The position numbers and the translations under genes are program-made. Under the pieces are notes generated by a model that worked only from the letters and a program-made list of their open reading frames with translations, did not search any database and was not told the origin of the DNA. This document shows, one piece after another, positions 9,557-17,896 of a DNA stretch of 64,000 nt (positions are counted from its first letter, which is position 1; the number at the start of each line of letters is the position of its first letter). This DNA is from Polaribacter sp. IC066 (GTDB taxonomy: Bacteria > Bacteroidota > Bacteroidia > Flavobacteriales > Flavobacteriaceae): assembly GCF_007997085.1 (NCBI RefSeq), contig NZ_VORR01000019.1, positions 1 to 64,000 of the forward strand. The letters are read 5' to 3'.

Positions 9557-12355
9557 ATGAAGAAAATTCTATTGATCACTATATTATTTTTGAGTCAGTT
9601 ACTAACGGCTCAAGATAAAGGTACTTTAAAAGGGTTCTTAACGGATAAAGAAACCAATAATGAATCTTTGCCTTTTGCGAATGTAATTATTAAAGGCACA
9701 ACAACAGGTACAACTACAGATTTTGATGGTTTGTATTCGATACAAGTGCCTGCCGGAAGACATATTGTTGTTTTTAGCTTTTTAGGATATAAAAGTGTGG
9801 AGAAAGCATTCACTATTAAATCGGGAGAAACGGTTACAATTAATCAATTATTGTCTGCTGAAGAAGGTGTTGCTTTAGATGATATCATTATAACCACCAC
9901 AACAACTAAAAATACTGCAAACGCACTTTTATTAGAACAAAAAAAGGCTACAGTGATTAAGGAGAGTATTGGCTCTGTAGAATTAGCGAAACAAGGGGTT
10001 AGTGATGCCGCTGGTGCGGTTACTAAAATATCAGGTGTTTCTAAACAAGAGGGCTCTAATAATGTATATGTTCGTGGTTTAGGAGATCGATATTTAAATA
10101 CAACTATGAATGGTTTGTCTTTACCTTCTAATGATGTAAATAAAAAGAATATAGATTTAACTTTATTTCCGTCAGATGTAATACAAAGTGTTTCTATTAG
10201 TAAAGCATATTCGCCAGAATTTTATGGAGATTTTGCTGCGGGTAACATCGATATAACTTCTAAAGAATACAAAGGAGATTCTTTCTTTGATGTATCTGTT
10301 GGTTCTGGAGTGAACACAAGAGCTGCCGATAAGGATTTTAGAAAAACGCAAGGTTCTGGGCAATTAGGCTTTTATAGAAGATATGCGCACAATCCTTTTG
10401 CTGTTGTTCTTTCTCATGGTGTAGATCCCGAAAATGGGGGTACTCCTGTAAATATAGCTATTGGTTTAAGTGGTGGTAAATCTTTTAATTTTAAAGATGA
10501 TTCTCGTTTAAGTTTATTTGGTACAGCCTCTTTTCAAAACGGATACGAATACAGAGAAGGACCTGTTGTAGATTTTACAAATGTTTATAAAGTACGCTAT
10601 CCAAATGCTCAAGAATTTGAATATTCTACAGCAAGCACGGTAATGGGTAATGCTATTTATAAAATTAATAACAATCATAAAGTAAAGTATACCACGATGT
10701 TTTTTAATAGCTCTTCTGATCAAGTTGGTTATTATGGTGTAAAAGGTTTGGGTCAAAATAGAGATGCTATTTTAGATACAGACAGAGGCTTTTATCAGAT
10801 GAACGTTCAGTTTAATCAAGATTTAATTTTTGTAAATCAGCTTACAGGAGAACATAATTTTTATGATTATGGTAAAGAAGATCCTACTTATAAACTTACT
10901 TGGGGTGTAGGTTACAATAATGTTTTTGCACACGAGCCAGACAGAAAAAGAATAAGTTTAGAAAATTATCAATATGCATTAGATTCAGATCCAAACACCA
11001 ATGCTTCTTTTTTCAGCAATACGGTATTTGATAATCAAAGATATTTTCAAAAAATTATCGATGAGGAATTAAATAGCCGAATAAATTTAGAACATACTAT
11101 TTCAGAGACGTTTACTTTGAATTATGGGTATAACGGAAGGATTAAAAAACGTGATTTTGAGAACATACGTTATGGGTACGATTTTAACACTCCAAGATTG
11201 CAGGTTGCAGATCCTAATAATTTAGATGCTGTTTTTAACGTTGAAAATTTTGGAACAGTTTACAATACTGAGGTTTTTAATTCTATTGCACCGGGCAGAT
11301 ACGGAACAACAAATTTTCCTGGAGCTAATGAAAATACTTATAATGGCGAGTTAGAGATACATGCAGGTTTTATTTCTGCGGTGCTTTTAGCGAGCGAAAA
11401 ATTATCGATTGTCCCTGGAGTTCGTGTAGAAGCTTTTAGCCAACAGATTAATTATGATGTGATCAACATCAACCCAAATGATCCTAAATTTAGACAAGCA
11501 AATGAAACATTTATTTTACCAAGTTTAAATATTAAATATGCTTTAAACGATAATCAAAATTTACGTTTTACATTTAGTAAAACCGTTTCTGTACCAGAAT
11601 TTAAAGAAGTAGCTCCGTTTGTTTATGAGGCGGTAAGTCAAAGAGTTGGTGGTAACCCAGATTTGTTAAACGACCCATCTTTTTCAGAAGTATTTAATTT
11701 AGATTTAAAATATGAATGGTTTTTATCTAGAGGAGAAATCTTATCGTTAAGTACTTTTGGTAAGCAAATTAACAATCCTATAAACCTCGTTATTGCAAAT
11801 GATGCAACAGGTACACAGCGTTATTTTAGAACAGGAGACAAAGCAACTGTTCTTGGCGTTGAGTTTGAAGGCAGAAAAAATTTCATTACCAATGATGATG
11901 ATGAAACGCAATTATCCGCAGGTTTTAATTTTACCTACATGCACACCAAACAAGATTTAAAAGATGTAAACGGATTGTTTAGTGCAAACTTTAATAGAGC
12001 TTCAGACCAACTTCAAGGTGCATCACCAATTTTATTAAATGCAAATCTTACATATAGTCCAACAAAATTTGAAAACTATAAACCAATAGCATCTATAGTG
12101 TTTTCTTACTTTTCTGATAGAATAGATGCTTTAGGCGCAGGTCAATTAGGCAATATTATAGAAAAATCTGTATCAACTTTAGATTTTGTGTTTAAAAATC
12201 AAATAGGCGAGAACATAGAAATTAATCTAAATGCTAGAAACCTATTAGATCCTAATATTACAAGATTAAGAGAAAACACTTCTTTGGGAGATGTAATTTT
12301 ATCAGAATATCAAATAGGAAGAACCATAAGCATCGGCTTCAATTATAAATTTTAA
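9557..12355 (+). CDS. TonB-dependent receptor with carboxypeptidase-like N-terminal domain
   Basis: A 932-residue outer-membrane receptor. A signal peptide (to about residue 18, LLTAQ) is followed by a CarboxypepD_reg-like domain (about 23-110, GTTTGTTTDFDGLYSI). The plug domain contains VYVRGLGDRYLNTTMNG, and a 22-strand barrel ends in ISIGFNYKF. The plug motif VRGLGDRY is that of a subgroup usually paired with a partner surface lipoprotein. The next gene, 32 bases downstream, encodes a lipoprotein and is probably that partner. The substrate cannot be read from sequence; the position opposite a phosphate porin suggests but does not prove a link to phosphate supply. Confidence 0.92.
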   Translation: MKKILLITILFLSQLLTAQDKGTLKGFLTDKETNNESLPFANVIIKGTTTGTTTDFDGLYSIQVPAGRHIVVFSFLGYKSVEKAFTIKSGETVTINQLLSAEEGVALDDIIITTTTTKNTANALLLEQKKATVIKESIGSVELAKQGVSDAAGAVTKISGVSKQEGSNNVYVRGLGDRYLNTTMNGLSLPSNDVNKKNIDLTLFPSDVIQSVSISKAYSPEFYGDFAAGNIDITSKEYKGDSFFDVSVGSGVNTRAADKDFRKTQGSGQLGFYRRYAHNPFAVVLSHGVDPENGGTPVNIAIGLSGGKSFNFKDDSRLSLFGTASFQNGYEYREGPVVDFTNVYKVRYPNAQEFEYSTASTVMGNAIYKINNNHKVKYTTMFFNSSSDQVGYYGVKGLGQNRDAILDTDRGFYQMNVQFNQDLIFVNQLTGEHNFYDYGKEDPTYKLTWGVGYNNVFAHEPDRKRISLENYQYALDSDPNTNASFFSNTVFDNQRYFQKIIDEELNSRINLEHTISETFTLNYGYNGRIKKRDFENIRYGYDFNTPRLQVADPNNLDAVFNVENFGTVYNTEVFNSIAPGRYGTTNFPGANENTYNGELEIHAGFISAVLLASEKLSIVPGVRVEAFSQQINYDVININPNDPKFRQANETFILPSLNIKYALNDNQNLRFTFSKTVSVPEFKEVAPFVYEAVSQRVGGNPDLLNDPSFSEVFNLDLKYEWFLSRGEILSLSTFGKQINNPINLVIANDATGTQRYFRTGDKATVLGVEFEGRKNFITNDDDETQLSAGFNFTYMHTKQDLKDVNGLFSANFNRASDQLQGASPILLNANLTYSPTKFENYKPIASIVFSYFSDRIDALGAGQLGNIIEKSVSTLDFVFKNQIGENIEINLNARNLLDPNITRLRENTSLGDVILSEYQIGRTISIGFNYKF

Positions 12356-12387
12356 ATAGTATAAATAACTAGAATTAGAAACTAAAA

Positions 12388-13608
12388 ATGAACAAATTAA
12401 ACTTTAAAACAATGAGAAATAAATTTTTATTTGCAATGACAATTGCTGCTGCACTTTTCACTTCATGTGGCGAAGACGGAACTGCTGACATCATAATTAA
12501 TGATAATAGCGTTGTAAACAATAATAACGGAACGGGTAATTCAGGAACTACGGGCGAAGCTATTTCATTATCAGGGAACTACACAGAAAGCTTAACGCTA
12601 GATATAGCAAATACGTATACCATTACAGGGCCTACTATTTTCGAAGATGGAACAACTTTAACGATTCCTGCTGGGATGACAATTAAAGCTGCTGCAACTG
12701 GTGCAGATGTTTATTTAGCGATTGCTCAAGGAGCAAAAATTAATGCAGAAGGTACTTCATCTCAACCAATTATTTTTACATCTGCTGCATCTACTCCAAA
12801 TGCAGGAGATTGGGGCGGATTAATTATGTTAGGTAAAGCGCCAGTAAATTCGGTTTCAGGTAATGCAACAGCAACTTCAGAAATTGCAAATTTACCTTAT
12901 GGAGGTTTACTTGCAGATGATAATTCTGGAATGTTACGGTATGTAAGAGTAGAATATTCTGGAGGAAAAGCAGATGGGCAGTCAGAAAATAATGGTTTTT
13001 CTCTTTATGGAGTTGGGAATACAACTGTTTTAGAGTACATTCAAATGTTTGAAGGTAAAGATGATGGTATCGAGTTTTTTGGAGGTACTGTAAATGTGCG
13101 TTATTTATCTATTGTAAATGCAGAAGATGACTCTATAGACTGGACAGAAGGTTACACGGGTAATATAACAGATGCATATGTAAAGCACGGTGTAGAACAC
13201 GATAAAGGTATTGAAGCAGATGGTTATAATTCTGATATTGGTAACAATTCTAGCCCAATATTTTGGTCTAGCCCAACCGTAACTAATTTAACAATCATTG
13301 GTTTAGGAAGCGGTACAGCGAATGAAGCTGTTCGTTTAAGAGAAGGAACTCAAGGTGTTTTTACAAATGTTTGGATTGAAGGTTTTGCAGAAGCTTTTGA
13401 TTTAGATGGTAATACAGGAAACAGCCCAACGGGTCAAGGAGTGTTAGATGGTACATTAAAAGTAAATTCTGTAATTTTTGCGGATGTAACAAAAAAATTA
13501 CAAAACGACACAGATTTCACTTTTACAGATGCAGATTTCTATACAGAAGATACCACTTTAATGGGAACAGATTATGCAACTTGGGGTGCAGGTTGGACAA
13601 GACAGTAA
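12388..13608 (+). CDS. Surface lipoprotein with right-handed beta-helix character
   Basis: A 406-residue protein with a lipoprotein signal (LFTSCGED; Cys at about residue 27). A low-complexity Asn/Gly linker follows, then repetitive sequence typical of a parallel beta-helix (DGTTLTIPAGMTIKA, LRYVRVEYSGGKADG, LEYIQMFEGKDDGIEFFGG). An alternative start at 12412 (MRNKFLF) would give a more compact signal peptide. The gene directly follows the TonB receptor, so it likely forms an outer-membrane capture or enzyme partner. Relatives are often loosely named transporter or pectate lyase-like; I see no catalytic motif that would justify either. Confidence 0.8.
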   Translation: MNKLNFKTMRNKFLFAMTIAAALFTSCGEDGTADIIINDNSVVNNNNGTGNSGTTGEAISLSGNYTESLTLDIANTYTITGPTIFEDGTTLTIPAGMTIKAAATGADVYLAIAQGAKINAEGTSSQPIIFTSAASTPNAGDWGGLIMLGKAPVNSVSGNATATSEIANLPYGGLLADDNSGMLRYVRVEYSGGKADGQSENNGFSLYGVGNTTVLEYIQMFEGKDDGIEFFGGTVNVRYLSIVNAEDDSIDWTEGYTGNITDAYVKHGVEHDKGIEADGYNSDIGNNSSPIFWSSPTVTNLTIIGLGSGTANEAVRLREGTQGVFTNVWIEGFAEAFDLDGNTGNSPTGQGVLDGTLKVNSVIFADVTKKLQNDTDFTFTDADFYTEDTTLMGTDYATWGAGWTRQ

Positions 13609-13648
13609 TGCTAGTCTAAAGAATTAGTAACAAGAATATTTAAGTAGT

Positions 13649-13687
13649 AAAAGAGTGTCTAAAATTAAATTTTAGACACTCTTTTTT
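13649..13687 (+). terminator. Strong intrinsic terminator after the TonB/lipoprotein unit
   Basis: An 18-bp nearly perfect palindrome (13649-13666 with 13668-13685, core AGAGTGTCTAAAATT) is followed by continuing T residues. It closes the receptor-lipoprotein transcript. Confidence 0.9.
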
Positions 13688-13746
13688 TGCTTCAAAAAAT
13701 AATATTACTAACGAGTACTTTCATAACTTAAAGTCTCAAATAGCAC

Positions 13747-13974
13747 CTATTTTTTTGTTTTTTGTACGTCATTCAAAAAATGTAAGTTTTCTAAACTGTT
13801 ATGGACTCTAAAGTTAATCGTGCATTTTAGATCTGTTTGTAAGGTTTTTACCAAATTATTATTGGGGGTCCATTTTACCAAATAGAAACCATTTACAGCT
13901 GTCAATTTCATTTTAAAATCAAAATATTCAGTCATTTTTGCAGAAAAATGATTGGAGTTCGATGCTGAAAACAT
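13747..13974 (-). pseudogene. Possible remnant of a small secreted protein
   Basis: The frame encodes 75 residues with a plausible middle part (MKLTAVNGFYLVKWTP). A different frame just upstream (ATG at about 13999) gives a start that looks like a signal peptide (MKYLCFIFNVFS) and runs into a stop. Joining the two frames by a single-base shift near 13965 would give one short secreted protein. It may instead be spurious. I do not recognise the family. Confidence 0.3.
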
Positions 13975-14059
13975 TGAAAATAAAACATAAATACTTCATT
14001 TTTTTAGGTTGATTTTTTATAGGTATTCTTTATTCCCTAAACCAATCACAAATTTAAAT

Positions 14060-14443
14060 TCATATTCTTTTTGTTGATTGTGATGAAAAAAGACCCAATA
14101 TTAATTTGTTTATACAAGGTAGATTTCGGTATAAAAATGCTTCATTTACGGGCTCCTGTTGATTTTTTTTTTGACTCCTAACTTTACATAGTCTTTTGTT
14201 CTTACTATTGTTGTTATTTTGAAAATAGTTATTTTCTAAAACATAATACGCAAGGCTTTTCCATGAATTATTTTCCTGATCTTTTTCAAATTTATTTGCA
14301 GTCCCAAAGTTATCCTGCAAAGCGTCAATATCTTTCACAAATAAATTATGGAGTGAACTACATCCTAAAAAAGTAAGGATGGATGCAATGAGTATTATAT
14401 TTTTAAAAGCGAGGTTTATTTTTTGTAGATTAAAGTTTACCAA
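14060..14443 (-). CDS. Hypothetical small lipoprotein
   Basis: A 127-residue protein with a convincing lipoprotein signal (ILIASILTFLGCSS; Cys at about residue 28) and no family I recognise. The middle is Asn/Lys-rich and the C-terminal third follows a run of ten A, where a frameshift would be easy. Together with the broken frame just downstream it looks like a locus under weak constraint. The lipobox is the only firm evidence for expression. Confidence 0.5.
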   Translation of the reverse strand: MVNFNLQKINLAFKNIILIASILTFLGCSSLHNLFVKDIDALQDNFGTANKFEKDQENNSWKSLAYYVLENNYFQNNNNSKNKRLCKVRSQKKNQQEPVNEAFLYRNLPCINKLILGLFSSQSTKRI

Positions 14444-14533
14444 CTAACTTAAGGTTAAAGCACTATAAAGACATTAGAGAAATTACTTCATAATTGCGCC
14501 CGAAAACAACGAGAATGTACTAATAGTAGCGCA

Positions 14534-14563
14534 AAAAAAGCACTTAAGATTAAGTGCTTTTTT
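14534..14563. terminator. Bidirectional intrinsic terminator
   Basis: A 13-bp stem (AAAAAAGCACTTA / TAAGTGCTTTTTT) with a 4-base loop ends in T residues on either strand. It is about 170 bases downstream of the fatty acid hydroxylase gene and upstream of the small lipoprotein gene, so it insulates the two. Confidence 0.8.
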
Positions 14564-14735
14564 AAATGTAAGATTCTGTATTTAAAAGTTAGAGCGTTAT
14601 ATTAACATGCTATTATTTTGTTAGAGAGGTGTTTGATTAAGTTTAGCAATAGTATGTACTGTTTACAAACCCTTTACAAACCCTTTATAAAGCGATTAAA
14701 TAAAATGTTCTATTAAATCTAGTTAAGCTATTTGT

Positions 14736-15665
14736 TTAAGAGCTTTGCTTTTCTTGTAAAATAATTTTTTGCATCGTTTTTACGCTTACAGAACTTCCAT
14801 CATGGCTCCATCCTGGAGGTCCAAAAACATACATTGCTTTGTGATACAAGTTTTTAGACTTTTTTGTGTCGTTCCAAATATCTTTATATTCGTGGGTTAA
14901 AATTGTCCAAGGATTGTAAGAGTTTGGTGCTTTTGTAACTCCATATTCTATATCAATATTCTCGTCTAACTCTTTCCAAGTTCCGAATACTCTATCAAAA
15001 ATATTTAAAAAACCACCATGATTTTTGTCCATGTATTCCACATTTTTTGCGTGATGTACTTGATGCATGGTATGGGTGTTAAAGATCTTATCAACAAATT
15101 TAAGTTTTGGTATGTAAACAGAGTGCAATTGAAATTGCCATAAAGCCTCTATACCTAAACAAACCACAACCATTTCTGGCGGAAAACCAATAGCTGGCAG
15201 CCACATGTAAAAAAAAGGTTTGTATAAAATAGTAAACCAACCGTTACGGACGGCGGTGCCTAAATTAAAATTATCTGACGAGTGATGAACAATGTGTGCC
15301 GCCCAAAGAAAACGCACCATATGATTCTGTCTATGAAACCAATAATAACTAAAATCATCTAATATTTGACAAATAATCCAAACATACCAAGCATATCCAA
15401 AAGATTCCCATCCCATAATATTAGTACGAATCCCCTCTAATAAAGGATTAAAAAATTCGTACACATAATTAAAAATAATAATTGCCGAAATTGTTTTAAT
15501 TAAAGGCGCAAGAATGGCAGAACCAATGCCCATTGTTAAACTCGATGTCAAGTCTTTCCAGTTATAAAGATCTTTTTTATCGTGTGTTTTGCTGTAGGTT
15601 AGTTCTAATAAAATGAGTCCCAAAAAACAGGGAACACCATATATTAAAGGGTTTGTGAAATCCAT
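14736..15665 (-). CDS. Sterol desaturase / fatty acid hydroxylase family membrane protein
   Basis: A 309-residue integral membrane di-iron oxygenase. The histidine clusters that bind the two irons are all present: HRQNH (111-115), HIVHH (124-128), and HTMHQVHH (198-205). Membrane helices flank them (about 8-22, 45-68, 92-105, 148-170). The family inserts oxygen into or desaturates lipid chains or sterols, and the substrate here is unknown. It may form a unit with the small gene just upstream (14-base gap). Confidence 0.9.
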   Translation of the reverse strand: MDFTNPLIYGVPCFLGLILLELTYSKTHDKKDLYNWKDLTSSLTMGIGSAILAPLIKTISAIIIFNYVYEFFNPLLEGIRTNIMGWESFGYAWYVWIICQILDDFSYYWFHRQNHMVRFLWAAHIVHHSSDNFNLGTAVRNGWFTILYKPFFYMWLPAIGFPPEMVVVCLGIEALWQFQLHSVYIPKLKFVDKIFNTHTMHQVHHAKNVEYMDKNHGGFLNIFDRVFGTWKELDENIDIEYGVTKAPNSYNPWTILTHEYKDIWNDTKKSKNLYHKAMYVFGPPGWSHDGSSVSVKTMQKIILQEKQSS

Positions 15666-15678
15666 TGTTTACTAGTTT

Positions 15679-15918
15679 TTATTGATTATTTTTTTTCAAC
15701 CAAGCTCTAATCTGTTTTCTTAAAGATTGCTCTGGCTTTGGTAAAGGAATCGTTTTTCCGAATTGTTTACTCCTATTAAATTTAGAAAACGTAATTTTTA
15801 ATTGCTTCCATTCTTCAGGATACATCGCTAAAAACTTATTGAACATGCTCTGTTCAGTCTGTTTTTCTTGGAGTTTCTCAAAGATAAGTTGGAATTTTTC
15901 TTCTTGGTCTAAAAGCAT
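15679..15918 (-). CDS. Small conserved-looking protein of unknown function (79 aa)
   Basis: I chose the ATG at 15918 (MLLDQEEKFQLIF), giving 79 residues. Sequence further upstream is AT-rich and overlaps a repeated non-coding element. The protein is helical and charged, with FNKFLAMYPEEWKQL and a basic C-terminus (SLRKQIRAWLKKNNQ). The regular Leu/Phe spacing and clean start suggest a real gene. It ends 13 bases before the fatty acid hydroxylase start, so co-expression is likely. Confidence 0.65.
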   Translation of the reverse strand: MLLDQEEKFQLIFEKLQEKQTEQSMFNKFLAMYPEEWKQLKITFSKFNRSKQFGKTIPLPKPEQSLRKQIRAWLKKNNQ

Positions 15919-16012
15919 TTTGTAAATATAAAAAGAAAAAAAAAGAAAATCAACTGTGATACAGGGCTTATTTTGATTAATTAGTAAAAAGTAGTATAAT
16001 TCATCATTCCTG

Positions 16013-16215
16013 TCTGGTAAAAGAGGCAAGATTGCTTTGAAGGGAACCAAGACTTGATCCTAACTATCTGACAAACAAACATAATTTGAAATATAATTAT
16101 CAATTTTATCTTGCTGAAATTATCTTCAAAAAAGCAAGGTATCATTTAAAAAATTCGTGGAATCCCTTATTTTAACAGAGTTTATCAAACTAACAATATT
16201 TGTAACCGCACACTA
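16013..16215 (+). repeat. Interspersed repeat, copy 1
   Basis: This roughly 200-base non-coding stretch matches the reverse complement of 31873-32095. The best part, starting CAAGACTTGA at 16048, is identical at all but about two or three of the first 50 positions. Similarity then continues with substitutions and small gaps through GCAAGGTATCAT to the ACACTA near 16210. It looks like a degenerate mobile element end or a MITE-type repeat. Confidence 0.7.
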
Positions 16216-16222
16216 ATGATAA

Positions 16223-16417
16223 TTAATTTATGTAATCTTTTTTAATTTGATTTTCTAAAACTAAATTTACGGCGTTTGCAATATCTTTCGCAAATACTGC
16301 AATCTGATCTGCGGCAGTAATACTGTCTAGTTTTTTATCAATTATTACAGGGCTAATATGCACGGCAATTTCAATAACTAGCTTTTTGTACTCTTTTTCT
16401 GATAATTTACTACTCAT
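16223..16417 (-). CDS. Small hypothetical protein (64 aa)
   Basis: Starting at the ATG at 16417 (MSSKLSEKEYKKL) this gives a 64-residue acidic helical protein. Features are ISPVIIDKKLD and the helix AVFAKDIANAVNLVLENQIKK. No recognised domain. It lies 70 bases beyond the pabB start on the same strand, and its end abuts the repeat at 16215. Confidence 0.55.
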   Translation of the reverse strand: MSSKLSEKEYKKLVIEIAVHISPVIIDKKLDSITAADQIAVFAKDIANAVNLVLENQIKKDYIN

Positions 16418-16486
16418 CTTGTTTTTCTTACAATCTAGGCAATAATTATAGGACGGCACGCGAAATAAAATTAAGTAATTGTAAAG

Positions 16487-17788
16487 TTATTTAGAGTTTA
16501 ATAAGACATATTTCATTGCTTTTGCCTTTAACAAACATTCTTCATATTCATTTTCAGGATTCGATTTTGCGGTAATAGCACTTCCAACCGAATACGATAT
16601 GTACTTTTTTTCTTCATTATATAAGATGCTTCTAATGATTACATTAAAATCAAAATCTCCTTCAGGAGTAAAATAGCCTACTGTGCCAGAATACAAACCA
16701 CGCTTTGTTTCTTCTAAATGTTCTATAATTTTCATGGCAGAAACTTTAGGAGCACCAGTCATGCTTCCCATAGGGAAAGTGCTTTGTAAAACGTCTATAG
16801 GGTGTGTAGTTTCGTTAATTTCAGAAACCACTGTAGAAATCATTTGATGCACTTGTTTAAAAGTATATACTTTACAAAGTTCTTCAACTTTTACAGAACC
16901 TATTTTTGCAGTTTTAGATAAATCGTTTCTTACCAAATCTACAATCATTACGTTTTCTGAAAGCTCTTTAATATCTCTCGATAAATCAGAGGCAATTTTA
17001 TCATCATCAATTTTACTCCGTAAACGTTTTGCAGTGCCTTTTATGGGTTGAGAAATAATTTTGTTTCCTACTTTTTTAATATATCTTTCTGGGGAAGCAG
17101 ATAATACATATTGATGCTCTATCTTTAAAAAAGTAGCAAAGGGAGGTGTAGAAATTTCGTTTAAATGGTGGTAAACTTTTAGCGGATCTATAGTACTATT
17201 TTCTGCGTAAAATTCTTGACAAAAATTGGCTTCATAAATATCACCTCTTTTAATATGTTCTAAAACGGTGTTTACTTTTGCGTAATATTCGTCTTTATGA
17301 ATTCGTAGTTTTATTTTAATGTCATTTGCTAATTCTTGAGGGTTGGAATCTTCATGTTTTTTAATGGCTTCAAAATCATCTTCAATTTCATTATCGACCA
17401 TTTTTAAATACTGAAATTCAATGGTATTTCCTTTGATGAAAAATAATTTTTGCGGCTGAAAAAAGTGGACATCAGCAAAATCTAATCCATCAAAATTTTT
17501 AGAAGAAAGTTGTTCTACATCATTTTTTACATCATAAGAAATATATCCAAAAATATAATCTTTTGTAATGGTTTGATATTCTTTTAACTTCTCAAAAGCA
17601 TTTAAATAATCTGTCTTTATAGCCGTAAATTCTTCGACCGCCAAAGCACAATCAAAACTACTATATTGTTGTTTATAGGTATTAGAATCTAACCACAAAA
17701 CAGTTTCAAATTGTTGCGCCCAAGGCAATAATCGTTTTTTGAATTCTGAAATATCATCCACAGAAAAACTTCTTATGGTTCTTTGCAT
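16487..17788 (-). CDS. pabB: Aminodeoxychorismate synthase component I
   Basis: Chorismate-utilising enzyme that makes 4-amino-4-deoxychorismate for folate. The 433-residue protein has the chorismate-binding core: SPERYIKKV, PIKGT at about 248-252, VDLVRNDLSKTAKIGSV, and MGSMTGAPKVSAM. The Lys in PIKGT is the PabB-type residue (anthranilate synthases have PIAGT), which decides the call. The N-terminal part is divergent. No PabA or PabC partner is adjacent. Confidence 0.9.
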   Translation of the reverse strand: MQRTIRSFSVDDISEFKKRLLPWAQQFETVLWLDSNTYKQQYSSFDCALAVEEFTAIKTDYLNAFEKLKEYQTITKDYIFGYISYDVKNDVEQLSSKNFDGLDFADVHFFQPQKLFFIKGNTIEFQYLKMVDNEIEDDFEAIKKHEDSNPQELANDIKIKLRIHKDEYYAKVNTVLEHIKRGDIYEANFCQEFYAENSTIDPLKVYHHLNEISTPPFATFLKIEHQYVLSASPERYIKKVGNKIISQPIKGTAKRLRSKIDDDKIASDLSRDIKELSENVMIVDLVRNDLSKTAKIGSVKVEELCKVYTFKQVHQMISTVVSEINETTHPIDVLQSTFPMGSMTGAPKVSAMKIIEHLEETKRGLYSGTVGYFTPEGDFDFNVIIRSILYNEEKKYISYSVGSAITAKSNPENEYEECLLKAKAMKYVLLNSK

Positions 17789-17821
17789 ACTGGTGTAAAA
17801 ATATTTGAAAATTTTTAAAAT

Positions 17822-17878
17822 AAAAAAGACCTCACAGATGTATGCTGAAGGTGATTCAGTATGTAATCTGTGAGGTCT
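17822..17878 (-). terminator. Terminator after lpdA (palindrome-family member)
   Basis: A 13-bp perfect stem (AGACCTCACAGAT 17827-17839 / ATCTGTGAGGTCT 17866-17878) contains an inner hairpin (ATGCTGAA / TTCAGTAT). It is followed on the minus strand by six T. The AGACCTCA...TGAGGTCT ends are shared with other palindromes in this window. Confidence 0.85.
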
Positions 17879-17896
17879 GTAATTCTATAAATTTGT

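Noticed and set aside
15679..16050. Longer 123-residue version of the gene starting at 15918
   Set aside because: The extra N-terminal part overlaps the repeated non-coding element and has no protein-like character. The internal ATG gives a compact protein.
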